Part shown: piece after piece, positions 15,942-23,514 of the stretch
Layout: each line of letters opens with the position of its first letter
How positions within the stretch are numbered: the stretch's first letter is position 1
Source: a virus
DNA length: 43,759 nt
IMG/VR virus record: IMGVR_UViG_3300028731_000014
Span: 1-43,759 of that record
Direction: 5' to 3' (one strand)
Notes under the pieces: generated by a model
The model's database searches: none
What the model was told of the DNA's origin: nothing
Seen by the model: only the letters and a program-made list of their open reading frames with translations
Translations under genes and position numbers: made by a program

Positions 15942-16574
15942 TTATGCGATGCCGGTGGGACCAGCGCCATTGGAGCGCATGATCTCATTGTTGAAGCCAA
16001 CGATCACGTTCGGGAACTGGGTGGACGGGTCTGTACCGTTTTGCCCAGGCGGGAACGTTTGGTAGTCAATGATAATGAAGGGGAATGTCGCGGTCGTGCC
16101 GACCGAGGACAGGAACGCGCCGGACAAACCGTTGATGGTCGTACCGGTGCCGATGGAAAACTGAGCGTACTGGCCAACCGGCAGCGTGCCGCGTACCGAG
16201 GACGTGTAGCCCGCGTTGAAGAAGGCGGAGCCGCTGGTCTGTACCAGAAAGCGGCTGCTCGGATCATCGATGACGTAGCACTCCACGTCGCCGTTGGCAT
16301 CGGAACCGGGCCAATAATCGCTCCATACGGTGCGCTTCTGCGCCACGGAGACGTATTTGCAGCCCATGAAGATACCGGCAAGGGTGGTGGTGCCTGGGGC
16401 GGCCTGGGTGATATACCCGGTCGCGGCGCCGATGACCGGCATTACCGGGTCACCAAAATAAATGGGGGTTGCGTTGCCAGAGGCTACGTAACGAACGCTC
16501 TGACCGAATGTCGGAGCCCCGCCTGCGCCACCTTGGTACTGACGGAACCCAAACGGCGCGAAAGTATTCGCCAT
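15942..16574 (-). CDS. Probable capsid decoration/stabilisation protein
   Basis: 210 aa, ATG at 16574 after AGGAAAGG. It begins 'ANTFAPFGFRQYQGGAGGAP' and includes 'FGDPVMPVIGAATGYITQAA' and 'AGIFMGCKYVSVAQKRTVWS'. I recognise this as a conserved protein encoded just before the capsid gene in podovirus-like phages of Proteobacteria. The beta-rich composition suits a decoration or minor capsid role. A candidate promoter lies upstream (16693-16720). Confidence 0.68.
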   Translation of the reverse strand: MANTFAPFGFRQYQGGAGGAPTFGQSVRYVASGNATPIYFGDPVMPVIGAATGYITQAAPGTTTLAGIFMGCKYVSVAQKRTVWSDYWPGSDANGDVECYVIDDPSSRFLVQTSGSAFFNAGYTSSVRGTLPVGQYAQFSIGTGTTINGLSGAFLSSVGTTATFPFIIIDYQTFPPGQNGTDPSTQFPNVIVGFNNEIMRSNGAGPTGIA

Positions 16575-16686
16575 GATGAGGTGCCTTTCCTGTTACAGAA
16601 GGCTCATTCATCGGGCGTCGCGCACGATTTAGGAGCTGGATTGATCTTGATCCCCCGCGTCTCGCGGGTGGTGATTTGAAGCCTTA

Positions 16687-16720
16687 GCAGCATCTATACC
16701 GAAATGTAAAGATGCTGCAA
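16687..16720 (-). promoter_or_regulatory. Candidate late promoter overlapping a 9-bp inverted repeat
   Basis: In the 156-bp gap before the capsid genes the minus strand reads TTGCAG (16715-16720), a 16-base spacer, then TATAGA (16693-16698), a plausible sigma70-type promoter firing into the decoration and capsid genes. The same stretch is a perfect inverted repeat GCAGCATCT/AGATGCTGC (16687-16695 and 16710-16718, 14-base loop) that covers both hexamers and could be an operator. A second small hairpin, CCCGCG/CGCGGG, lies at 16654-16668. Confidence 0.4.
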
Positions 16721-16730
16721 GCTTTAGTTT

Positions 16731-17285
16731 TTATTCCGACGGAACCGGAATAGGCGCGTAACTCTTTTTGACCGACGCGAGGGCGCTGCCCTTGTTAGCG
16801 CGATCAAATTGCCCGGCCGGAGCCGCGCCGAGCTGTTCTTCCTTAAACCGCACCTGATCCGCCGCGCGGCGCCGGTCCTGGGTCTTTACCATATCCGTAA
16901 TGGACTTCGGCCGCTCCATGAGCATCACACCGTCCATTTCGATGGTGTTGCCGGAATAGCCATGCGGCATCATCTCGGGGTGGCGTGAAAGAGGCACAGC
17001 CGTCCAGCCGGTATTCGCGAGTTGGATCTGGTACGCCGGGTTCTCCTGGTTCAGAACCGTGCGCATTTTCCACTCATACGTCCAGCCATCCGGCACCTTA
17101 TCAGCCGGGACGTTGAACTTGTCAGGGGCTTCGGAGAACTGGCCCCCGGCATGCTCCATAATTTCCTTAGCGCGGCGCTCAGCGGCGGCGAGTGTGTCTT
17201 CCTCGATACGCATCTCGGGGCGCATGTCGTCACGCATCGGGGCGCGTTGCTCGCGGCGCGGCGGTGGTCGAAGTTCGTCAGCCAT
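16731..17285 (-). CDS. Conserved hypothetical head-module protein
   Basis: 184 aa, ATG at 17285 with GAGGAG upstream. The N-terminus is Arg/Pro-rich and disordered (MADELRPPPRREQRAPMRDD). The core holds 'PADKVPDGWTYEWKMRTVLN' and 'AYQIQLANTGWTAVPLSRHP', then 'IEMDGVMLMERPKSITDMV'. I recall similar proteins between scaffold-like and capsid genes in related phages, without a known function. An assembly factor or minor virion protein is inferred. Confidence 0.6.
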   Translation of the reverse strand: MADELRPPPRREQRAPMRDDMRPEMRIEEDTLAAAERRAKEIMEHAGGQFSEAPDKFNVPADKVPDGWTYEWKMRTVLNQENPAYQIQLANTGWTAVPLSRHPEMMPHGYSGNTIEMDGVMLMERPKSITDMVKTQDRRRAADQVRFKEEQLGAAPAGQFDRANKGSALASVKKSYAPIPVPSE

Positions 17286-17297
17286 AATTTACTCTCC

Positions 17298-18113
17298 TCA
17301 GTTAAGACGGCCCGCAGCTTTAAGCTCGGCTTTGTTTTTCGCGTAATCCTCAGGTTTCATGCCCATCAAGCTCGCGACCTCAAGTTCTTCTGGCGAGAGC
17401 CGCACAACGTTCGATCTGGCGCCGCCGCGCTGTGCCGGCGCCGCCGGAGGCGGGCTAGAGCGCTGTTGTGCTGGCGCAGCTGCGGCCGAGAACGTGCCGT
17501 CGTCCGTACCGCCAACACCCAGGATAGCCTCAACACGGGCGAAGTAGTCAGGGCTATCCGCCACCACACCGTCTGCCATGACGACGTTATGCGCGCCAAG
17601 CATTTTACCGTAGAGCCGTTGGTCGCGGGCGAATTCGGGATGCGCGCGCACCCACGCCGCTGAGGGGGCAGTGAGTTGCCGGGCGAGAGCTTCGACCGGA
17701 TCAATCTCCATAGGCTGCGGCTTGGGCAGTTTGGCTTTCTGCTCCATGGCCTCGCGGCCCTGGTCAAGCTGCAGCAACCGGGCTGAAGCATCGCCCATGG
17801 CTTGCTGAATATCAGCCGCCGCCGCGAAATCACCATTCGCCATCGCCGCAGCATAGTTCGCCTTGAGCTGCTCCCGATCCCGCTTAGTGGTATCGATGGC
17901 GCTCTTTACGAGGGTTAGATTGGTGTCCTCGACCTCGCCTGAAGCGCGGACCGCACGCTCTTGCGCGGCGCGCGCGCGGGTTTCGGCCTCAAGGCGCGAT
18001 GCCTCGGAGGCTAAAAGCTTCTTCTTTAGATCCTCGACCCCTTCTTCGGCCGTAATGACCGGCGCATCGGTAATTTTGTCGTCATCCGGGATCAATATTT
18101 CTTGGTCTGCCAT
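17298..18113 (-). CDS. Probable capsid scaffolding protein
   Basis: 271 aa from ATG at 18113; the frame extends upstream into the GroES-like gene but this start follows a GAGGGAAAAACC ribosome site. It has an acidic N-terminus (MADQEILIPDDDKITDAPVI), then long Ala/Glu/Lys/Arg-rich helices (about residues 28-135, coiled-coil-like, for example 'LLASEASRLEAETRARAAQE'). A Pro/Ala linker (about residues 205-230) leads to a C-terminal 'LSPEELEVASLMGMKPEDYA' helix. Acidic, helical and encoded just before capsid genes: the usual profile of a scaffold. No protease motif seen. Confidence 0.62.
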   Translation of the reverse strand: MADQEILIPDDDKITDAPVITAEEGVEDLKKKLLASEASRLEAETRARAAQERAVRASGEVEDTNLTLVKSAIDTTKRDREQLKANYAAAMANGDFAAAADIQQAMGDASARLLQLDQGREAMEQKAKLPKPQPMEIDPVEALARQLTAPSAAWVRAHPEFARDQRLYGKMLGAHNVVMADGVVADSPDYFARVEAILGVGGTDDGTFSAAAAPAQQRSSPPPAAPAQRGGARSNVVRLSPEELEVASLMGMKPEDYAKNKAELKAAGRLN

Positions 18114-18123
18114 GGTTTTTCCC

Positions 18124-18516
18124 TCACCAGATCTGGTCAGGACGCACAAGGCGCCCGCGAATCGACGTGTCGTCCAGCAAACGGCACATCTTGCCGTTGA
18201 TCGACAGGCCCTGACCGTCAGATGGCCGGAAATAGACCCACTGGCCCACTTCAACCGGTTCTACGCCCTGAAACCATGGGCTGTCGTCGGTCTGAAACGC
18301 GGTTGGCCCTTTCGCGAGCACTAAACCTACTTTCCCCTGCCATTTATCTTCATCGCGGGTCGTTTCGGTCAGAAAAATCCCACCTTTAGTCTTGTTCGGC
18401 CGGAGATAGATAGCCACCAGTATCTGGTTGTTGAACACCTCGATACCGGAAATGTCTCCCATATCTTCCCGCAGCTCTTCGTGCGGTGGAACTTCCGCTT
18501 TTAACAGATCAAGCAT
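18124..18516 (-). CDS. GroES-like co-chaperonin
   Basis: 130 aa from ATG at 18516, preceded by GAGGGAAAA. After an N-terminal extension comes 'SGIEVFNNQILVAIYLRPNK' with 'TKGGIFLTETTRDEDKWQGK' and 'VGLVLAKGP', matching the Cpn10 fold: first strand '...l.dril.......t.gGi.lp' with the mobile loop near 'RPNKTKGGI', then 'G.Vla.G'. Later 'VEVGQWVYFRPSDGQGLSIN' corresponds to 'v..Gd.V.f....g'. Phage co-chaperonins of the T4 gp31 kind adapt host GroEL for capsid folding. No GroEL partner is present, and placement next to the scaffold-like and capsid genes fits that role. Confidence 0.72.
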   Translation of the reverse strand: MLDLLKAEVPPHEELREDMGDISGIEVFNNQILVAIYLRPNKTKGGIFLTETTRDEDKWQGKVGLVLAKGPTAFQTDDSPWFQGVEPVEVGQWVYFRPSDGQGLSINGKMCRLLDDTSIRGRLVRPDQIW

Positions 18517-18587
18517 GTATTTTCCCTCGTTGTTAATCCGTAATTCTAAGTCTTTATCCCATACCTCTGACTTTTCGCAAGCACTGC

Positions 18588-19736
18588 TTAACGCCTGCGC
18601 CTGGCTGCGATATACCCCACCGCCGTCCCGGTGCCCGCTGCGTACTGCTGACTGCCGACAAGATAATATGTCGTGCTTGTGGTGATGTTGGCCCGCAGAG
18701 GCGGCACCGAAGCAGAGAACTGGCCCATGCTGGGGCCGGTGGTAACCGCAACCTGCGTATTTGCCGCCTGCGTGTTGTTGGCCAAGCTTATCCCCGCAAC
18801 GGCTATGGTGATGTTTACCCCGGTATTGATTAGGCCAACCTGCCCGAAGACATCCCAATCGCCGGGTGTCAGCGTTATTGAGGTTATGGTCGTGGGCGTG
18901 CTGCTGGCTATCGCTATGGGCGTTGACACGGTTGAACTGATATACTCGCCCACATTGCCTGCCGCTGCGTTGGCCCCGGCCGTGGCGCCGATCAGCGGCA
19001 AGCCTTCCGCTATAACGAGCCAGTTTGACCCGTCGCATATGGCGTACACCACTTGTTGCGGCGCGAGCAGCACTGATGACACAGCGGTGCCAAGGTTGCC
19101 GTAGATAAGGGCGGACACACCCGCAGCCAGCGTCCAAGAGGCGGTGCCGTAGTTGAAGAAGTGGTAGACAAGGCCCCCATCATTCACAACAGTTGGAAAC
19201 GTCACGGTGAGCGCGCTGGCTCCGCCGAGTTCTATTAAGCACCCGCCTTGCGCGGCGGTCAGCGTCGTAGCTGATGTCAGATTGACAAAACCGTTCTGCA
19301 ACGAGCCGAGGGATGGAATTTTGCCGAACGTGTTAACCGCTGTGCCGGTGCCACCAATGCTGGGATCAAGCACTGCATTTGCGTTCAACGAGGCCAGCGC
19401 GGAGGAGTACGCAACTGAGCTATCCGGCGTTGCTTCCGGGTGGTCTACGCTGATGACCAGCGTGTTCGTGGTGCTGAAATTTACCGGGGATCCAGTTGAG
19501 CTGGCGTGGAACGTCGTGCGGGTGATCGTGGCTGGCGACGTGAATGTGAAGACCGACAACTCCCAGGAGAACGCCACGCTATCGAGGATGCACACCATGT
19601 ACTGCGTGCCGCTGGTAAGCGCGGTGTTGAATGTCTGATAACCGCCGGGCGCTGCCGCCTGCGGCAACGTATACGGCCCCGTACCACCGAGCAATACGCC
19701 CTGTTCTGATACCCGTGGCTTATAATAAACGCTCAT
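18588..19736 (-). CDS. Fibre-like or head-associated structural protein
   Basis: 382 aa, ATGA overlap with the upstream gene (19733-19736). The N-terminal 'GPYTLPQAAAPGGYQTFNTA' and 'GTQYMVCILDSVAFSWELSV' resemble fibre or head-spike shaft domains. 'DPSIGGTGTAVNTFGKIPSL' contains the 'iGGTGt' signature common in phage tail fibres. The C-terminal third is beta-rich with 'LTPGDWDVFGQVGLINTGVN', like receptor-binding tips, and ends in four Arg. It lies in the head module rather than with the tailspike, so a head fibre is possible. Confidence 0.6.
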   Translation of the reverse strand: MSVYYKPRVSEQGVLLGGTGPYTLPQAAAPGGYQTFNTALTSGTQYMVCILDSVAFSWELSVFTFTSPATITRTTFHASSTGSPVNFSTTNTLVISVDHPEATPDSSVAYSSALASLNANAVLDPSIGGTGTAVNTFGKIPSLGSLQNGFVNLTSATTLTAAQGGCLIELGGASALTVTFPTVVNDGGLVYHFFNYGTASWTLAAGVSALIYGNLGTAVSSVLLAPQQVVYAICDGSNWLVIAEGLPLIGATAGANAAAGNVGEYISSTVSTPIAIASSTPTTITSITLTPGDWDVFGQVGLINTGVNITIAVAGISLANNTQAANTQVAVTTGPSMGQFSASVPPLRANITTSTTYYLVGSQQYAAGTGTAVGYIAARRRR

Positions 19737-19930
19737 TCGCCCTCACAAATCGCTATGGCATCCGCCAGCAAATCCTCTGCCAACCGCAACCCAGCCGCCT
19801 CACCTTGCAGCCGGCGGATCTGCATCTCAGGCAGCGAGCTGCCATCGATCAGGCTTTCCGTGATGTGATCCATCCTGGCTTTGATCAATTTGCCAAACTC
19901 ATGCGTGACGCGGTGATTGAAAGTGAGCAA
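19733..19930 (-). CDS. Small helical hypothetical protein
   Basis: 65 aa. The start is TTG at 19930, preceded by GGAGA; no ATG is available upstream before a stop. Predicted helical, with 'EFGKLIKARMDHITESLIDG' and 'EMQIRRLQGEAAGLRLAEDL', a short helix-hairpin seen in small phage proteins that sit near portal and capsid genes. Function unknown. It overlaps the fibre-like gene by four bases. Confidence 0.58.
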   Translation of the reverse strand: MLTFNHRVTHEFGKLIKARMDHITESLIDGSSLPEMQIRRLQGEAAGLRLAEDLLADAIAICEGE

Positions 19931-19948
19931 TTAAGTCTCCAAATGGTT

Positions 19949-19985
19949 GGGCGGTGCCCCCGGAGGGAGCACGGGAACACCGCCC
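19949..19985 (-). terminator. Intergenic hairpin
   Basis: Perfect 8-bp inverted repeat GGGCGGTG/CACCGCCC (19949-19956 and 19978-19985) with a 21-base loop that contains CCCCCGGAGGG. It lies in the 109-bp gap between the KRGG protein gene and the 65-aa gene. No T-run follows, so it may be a factor-dependent terminator, attenuator or processing site. Nothing else is recognised in this gap. Confidence 0.38.
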
Positions 19986-20039
19986 GTTTACCGACCAGCT
20001 TAGGCGTCTTTACGCGATACCCGCCGGTCGATCCTGTCT

Positions 20040-21038
20040 TTAGCCCGGCGGCTTCAGGCCGTAGTTCTTGATCTTCTGCAGACGGCCCTCGCCGCCTCCG
20101 GCGCCACCCTCATACCGCTCCGTACGCCCGCCGCTCTTGCGCGGTAGCTGCGGGGGGATGCCCGGCGGCAACATTCCAGGCGCTCCGCCCATAGCCGGAG
20201 GCGCACCAGCACCACTCGGAGGCATCGGCATACCCGCGCCGCCTTGCGGCGGAGGCATCCCCGCACCGCCCGGGGGCGCCATCGGCACCGGAGACGGCGG
20301 AGGAGCAGGCGGCCGCATCATCGGAGCGCCTTGCTGCATATCCTGGCCTTGCCCGTGTGGGTTAACCGAGATGATGATATTCGTCTTGCCTTTTCCAGAC
20401 CGGCCGCCGTCTTTGCGCGCGAGACGCCCGCCAGTTGGCCGCGTGCCGCCTTCGTAATTGCCTTTGGCTTCGCCACCGTGCTTCTTGCCGGTGCGGCAAT
20501 CCTTCTTGACCATCTCGTCAACCAGCTTGCGGTCCTGCTTCTCGTCAGGATGGCCGCCCATGGCGTGGCCAGCCCGGCCGCCCTTCTTCAAGGCTCCGGC
20601 ACCGATATTACGGCCATTCAAATTGAGCGCGGAGGTCGGCACTGGGTTGGCGCCTTGTGTCTGGCCGCCCGAGTCGCGGTGCATTCGGCCGCCGCGCTTG
20701 AAACCACCTTCGTGTGGCTCGGCGATCTCGTGATTGGCTTCGCGGCCATCGCGGTTCATGTAGCTATCCCACACCTCGGAATCCGCTTTGCCGCCATCCT
20801 TGCGGCCCATGCGCGGTTTCTTGCCAGCATGCTTGTGCGCTTCCTTACCTTCGACGTGCCCACCGCGCTTGTACTGGCGCTTGGAAACGGGACGCTGGCC
20901 GGTCTTGGCTTCGGTGTTCAGGGGCTCGGCCGGGGTCCAATCGGAGGCGTCAACCTTCTTGGTGTTTTCGCCCCCGCCGCGCTCTTCTGCTTTCTTCTTC
21001 CGCTCTTCGCGAATTTTCTTGGCATCATACTCAGACAT
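20040..21038 (-). CDS. Disordered basic Gly/Pro-rich protein with KRGG motifs
   Basis: 332 aa, ATG at 21038 with GGAGAGC upstream. Highly charged at the N-terminus (MSEYDAKKIREERKKKAEER). It then has repeated basic glycine motifs such as 'KRGGHVEGKEAHKHAGKKPR', 'KRGGRM', 'KKGGRAG' and 'RKDGGRSG'. A Pro/Gly/Met-rich tract follows (about residues 235-300) and the end is basic. No folded domain is evident. The KRGGHV-GKEA-HAGKKPR block is shared with the 140-aa protein (13987-14409). Between the polyvalent protein and the fibre-like gene, it may be a DNA-associated or ejected virion protein; this is inference. Confidence 0.62.
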   Translation of the reverse strand: MSEYDAKKIREERKKKAEERGGGENTKKVDASDWTPAEPLNTEAKTGQRPVSKRQYKRGGHVEGKEAHKHAGKKPRMGRKDGGKADSEVWDSYMNRDGREANHEIAEPHEGGFKRGGRMHRDSGGQTQGANPVPTSALNLNGRNIGAGALKKGGRAGHAMGGHPDEKQDRKLVDEMVKKDCRTGKKHGGEAKGNYEGGTRPTGGRLARKDGGRSGKGKTNIIISVNPHGQGQDMQQGAPMMRPPAPPPSPVPMAPPGGAGMPPPQGGAGMPMPPSGAGAPPAMGGAPGMLPPGIPPQLPRKSGGRTERYEGGAGGGEGRLQKIKNYGLKPPG

Positions 21039-21050
21039 GTGAGCTCTCCG

Positions 21051-23117
21051 TTACTTCATCCGCCGGGCGAGAGAAACGGCTGCGGGCGGATGCGCGCCGT
21101 GGTTTGTTACGCGAAGGGCAGCGTCTACGAAGTCGCTTTTAGCTGCATTCGTATCGTGTTGCCAGTGTTTCTGACGTGGGTTCTCGCGCGTCGTATCGTC
21201 GTGTTTGAGCCAGTCTTTCAAATCTTCAAGAGTGGCTACAACGAGATGGCCCATGCGCAAATGGCCTTTGCCGTCCGAGAAACCCGCTTTGTATGCCGCT
21301 TCAGCCTGATCCCGCGTGTTGTAGCCCAGCATGATTTTATGCTCATCAAACTCCCCCGTCTCGTGGTCGTTCTGGTTGACGACAAAGACCCTCTGACTAT
21401 CTTTGTGAGGGCCGATACACACGTCAACGTGCTCGCCATCGGCGCCCTCGGTGCGCTTGATATAGCCATAATCGTACGGCAGCACGCAGCGCCAGCGCTT
21501 GCCTTCAGCGTCAACGCCAGAGCGTTCTGCACCTTTTTTCGTCTCAATGCTGATTGGCAAGCCCTGGAAGGAAATATGCTCCTTCTGGTAATTGCCGGCG
21601 GCTTTCTGCGCTTCGGTGGGCTCGATCGCGCCGCCCCGTTTGAACGCGGGCAAGCCGCGCAGGATCTTGGCTCGCATCGTGGGTGTTATATCGATGCCCG
21701 GCAGCTCACGGCCTTTGTGCTGATCGAGGAACTGCGTGACAGCGGGATCATCCCGGCCCTTGAGATGCCAAGCTTGGCCGAGCTGATCAGACCGCCGCAT
21801 ATCGCCGTTCTGTCTTGCCCAGGTCTGAAACGCATTGGGCGTTGCTTCGCCGGCCGATAGCTCTTTCATCTCCGGCCGCACAGTTGGGTCTAGCTTCTTT
21901 GTGATCTTGCTAAGGGTATTGGGCAGCACCTTGTCGTAATAGGACTTCATGCCCTCGCCGCCAACGCTTAGATCGTGGGCGCCGAGCTTCTTGAGGCCAC
22001 GGCCGAGGTCTTCGCCTTGGCCCGCTACGATCTTGTGCGCGACGTCCTTGCCGACGTGGTTTTCCAGCTGCTCCGGCGTCAGGTAATTGCCGAGATGAAC
22101 CGGCTCACCATCGACGCCGTGGGTCACAGCGCTTGCGTAGTACGTGCCGTCGCCGTTGTTGAGGTGGACAATGTGGCTTATTTTCTTGCTCAGATCATAT
22201 CTATCTGCTTGTTCTTGCCCAGGTGTCCAGACCATCTTATCGTAGCCGCCGCGCGCCGCTTCAACGAGGGCGCGCTTTAACCCTAGCTCAGTCCAACCTT
22301 GCGTGGATCCGACATACGGGCCTTTGGGCACGCCGGGCTTTCCCGGTTCCGCAAAGCCCTTCTTCCGGCCCTCTTGGCCCCAATCGCTCTGCAGCTCCTC
22401 GATATGCAGTACCTTCTTGCCTTCGGGGTCCGTGCGGTCTGACAAACGCAAATGCGCAAGGACGTTTGGCGTATCCCAATGGCCGGAGCGATGTGCTAAT
22501 TGCTCCCCGAAGCGGTCTGGTTTTGTATGCAAGAGCAGTTCGCGGTAGTTCTCGCCTCCGGGCAGCGTGTACTCTTCGTACTTAGTCGGCTTTGGGCCGC
22601 CGGTAAATTGATGCGAGAACTCGGGGTCTTCCTGAAAGTTTTCGTCGAACTCGCGCCCCGCCGCGCGGCGGTGGTGCTGTTGCTCCTCACCCCCCATCAT
22701 ATCAAAGTGCTGGCCGCCGCGTTCGCGCGCCCTATTCTCTACCCAGCTGCTTACTGCGTCCTCGGGTACCTCTTGCACGGGGGCGCTTGGGTTGTACCCG
22801 CGCACCTCTTCTTGGATATCCGGCATCGCCCCTTGCAAATGAGCCGCGAGCTGCTCGCGTGTAACCGCATGTTGATCGCCAAGCGCTCCCGGCAACCCGG
22901 CGTTCTCCAGCTCGGCTGGTTTAACGCCCTGGTTCTGCAGCATGCCCAGCATCTGCTGCGGCGGCCCCTTGGCCTGCGGCAACGCAGCAGCGGTCGCAGC
23001 ACCTTGGCTATAAAGGCCAGAAGGGCTGAGTTGCTGGCTTGCTCCACGTGGATCTGTGCCACCGCCATCGGCGTACGTACGGCGGGCTGCGTGCAAAGCG
23101 CGTTCGGCGACGTTCAT
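21051..23117 (-). CDS. Polyvalent protein with pyrophosphatase-like domain
   Basis: 688 aa from ATG at 23117 (ATGA overlap with the upstream gene); a GTG 12 bases earlier is possible. The N-terminal 130 residues are low complexity. Residues about 238-300 carry 'HIEELQSDWGQEGRKKGF' and, after a gap, 'GWTELGLKRALVEAARGGYD' with 'QADRYDLSKKI', a module I recognise from large phage and plasmid polyvalent proteins. Residues about 510-640 ('GLPISIETKKGAERSGVDAE', 'LPYDYGYIKRTEGADGEHVD', 'VDVCIGP') match the inorganic-pyrophosphatase-like domain of the same class. Such proteins are thought to be injected with the DNA and act early in the host. Its place next to the portal supports packaging. Confidence 0.68.
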   Translation of the reverse strand: MNVAERALHAARRTYADGGGTDPRGASQQLSPSGLYSQGAATAAALPQAKGPPQQMLGMLQNQGVKPAELENAGLPGALGDQHAVTREQLAAHLQGAMPDIQEEVRGYNPSAPVQEVPEDAVSSWVENRARERGGQHFDMMGGEEQQHHRRAAGREFDENFQEDPEFSHQFTGGPKPTKYEEYTLPGGENYRELLLHTKPDRFGEQLAHRSGHWDTPNVLAHLRLSDRTDPEGKKVLHIEELQSDWGQEGRKKGFAEPGKPGVPKGPYVGSTQGWTELGLKRALVEAARGGYDKMVWTPGQEQADRYDLSKKISHIVHLNNGDGTYYASAVTHGVDGEPVHLGNYLTPEQLENHVGKDVAHKIVAGQGEDLGRGLKKLGAHDLSVGGEGMKSYYDKVLPNTLSKITKKLDPTVRPEMKELSAGEATPNAFQTWARQNGDMRRSDQLGQAWHLKGRDDPAVTQFLDQHKGRELPGIDITPTMRAKILRGLPAFKRGGAIEPTEAQKAAGNYQKEHISFQGLPISIETKKGAERSGVDAEGKRWRCVLPYDYGYIKRTEGADGEHVDVCIGPHKDSQRVFVVNQNDHETGEFDEHKIMLGYNTRDQAEAAYKAGFSDGKGHLRMGHLVVATLEDLKDWLKHDDTTRENPRQKHWQHDTNAAKSDFVDAALRVTNHGAHPPAAVSLARRMK

Positions 23118-23368
23118 AGGTTTTTCCACGCCTCAAGCATTGTCGCCTGCATGGCTACCGTAGCCCCCAGCATCGCGGCGTAGCCAGCGCTGCCGAAAGC
23201 CACTTCGGAGCAGGCGTGGTTGCCCCCGGTCATATAAGCCACGGCTACGCCGGTAATCTCACCGGATACCGCTCGCTCTAAGAGGTTTTCCAGTGTTTCG
23301 ACCACGTTCTCGTCGATACCGGGCGTGCGGTAAGACCCGAACGGCTTGAGGATTTCCGCGCCGCTCAC
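23114..23368 (-). CDS. Hypothetical small protein
   Basis: 84 aa from GTG at 23368, chosen because it overlaps the preceding gene's TGA as GTGA. The sequence has 'GIDENVVETLENLLERAVSG' (helix) then 'EITGVAVAYMTGGNHACSEV' (strands) and a hydrophobic Ala/Met-rich end 'GYAAMLGATVAMQATMLEAW'. I recall small proteins of this shape ('...ItGvavayv..g') in phage head regions, of unknown function. It overlaps the polyvalent gene by four bases. Confidence 0.58.
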   Translation of the reverse strand: MSGAEILKPFGSYRTPGIDENVVETLENLLERAVSGEITGVAVAYMTGGNHACSEVAFGSAGYAAMLGATVAMQATMLEAWKNL

Positions 23369-23514
23369 TTGGCCGCCCGCGCGGCGATAAGCTCGCCAAG
23401 CTTCAAATGAAACGTGGCGCGCCACTCGCGGGAAGCATGATCCAGCCAGCAACTATCCGCGTGCTTCCTGGCTGCTTCGATCTCGGCTTGGATGTCAACA
23501 AGAACGGGGCTCAT
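23365..23514 (-). CDS. 49-aa hypothetical protein
   Basis: ATG at 23514 overlaps the portal stop (ATGA), and its TGA overlaps the next start (GTGA). It begins MSPVLVDIQAEIEAARKHAD, is helical, contains 'CWLDHASREWRATFHLKLGE' and ends in 'IAARAAK'. The double overlap is strong evidence that it is translated. Function unknown; possibly a small connector or chaperone encoded next to the portal. Confidence 0.58.
   Translation of the reverse strand: MSPVLVDIQAEIEAARKHADSCWLDHASREWRATFHLKLGELIAARAAK

Noticed and set aside
15375-16679. Plus-strand 434-aa open frame
   Set aside because: Antisense to the major capsid and decoration genes; no family resemblance.
20244-21860. Plus-strand 538-aa open frame
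   Set aside because: Antisense to the KRGG protein and the polyvalent protein, which have starts, overlaps and recognisable domains; GC-rich DNA commonly leaves long antisense frames.
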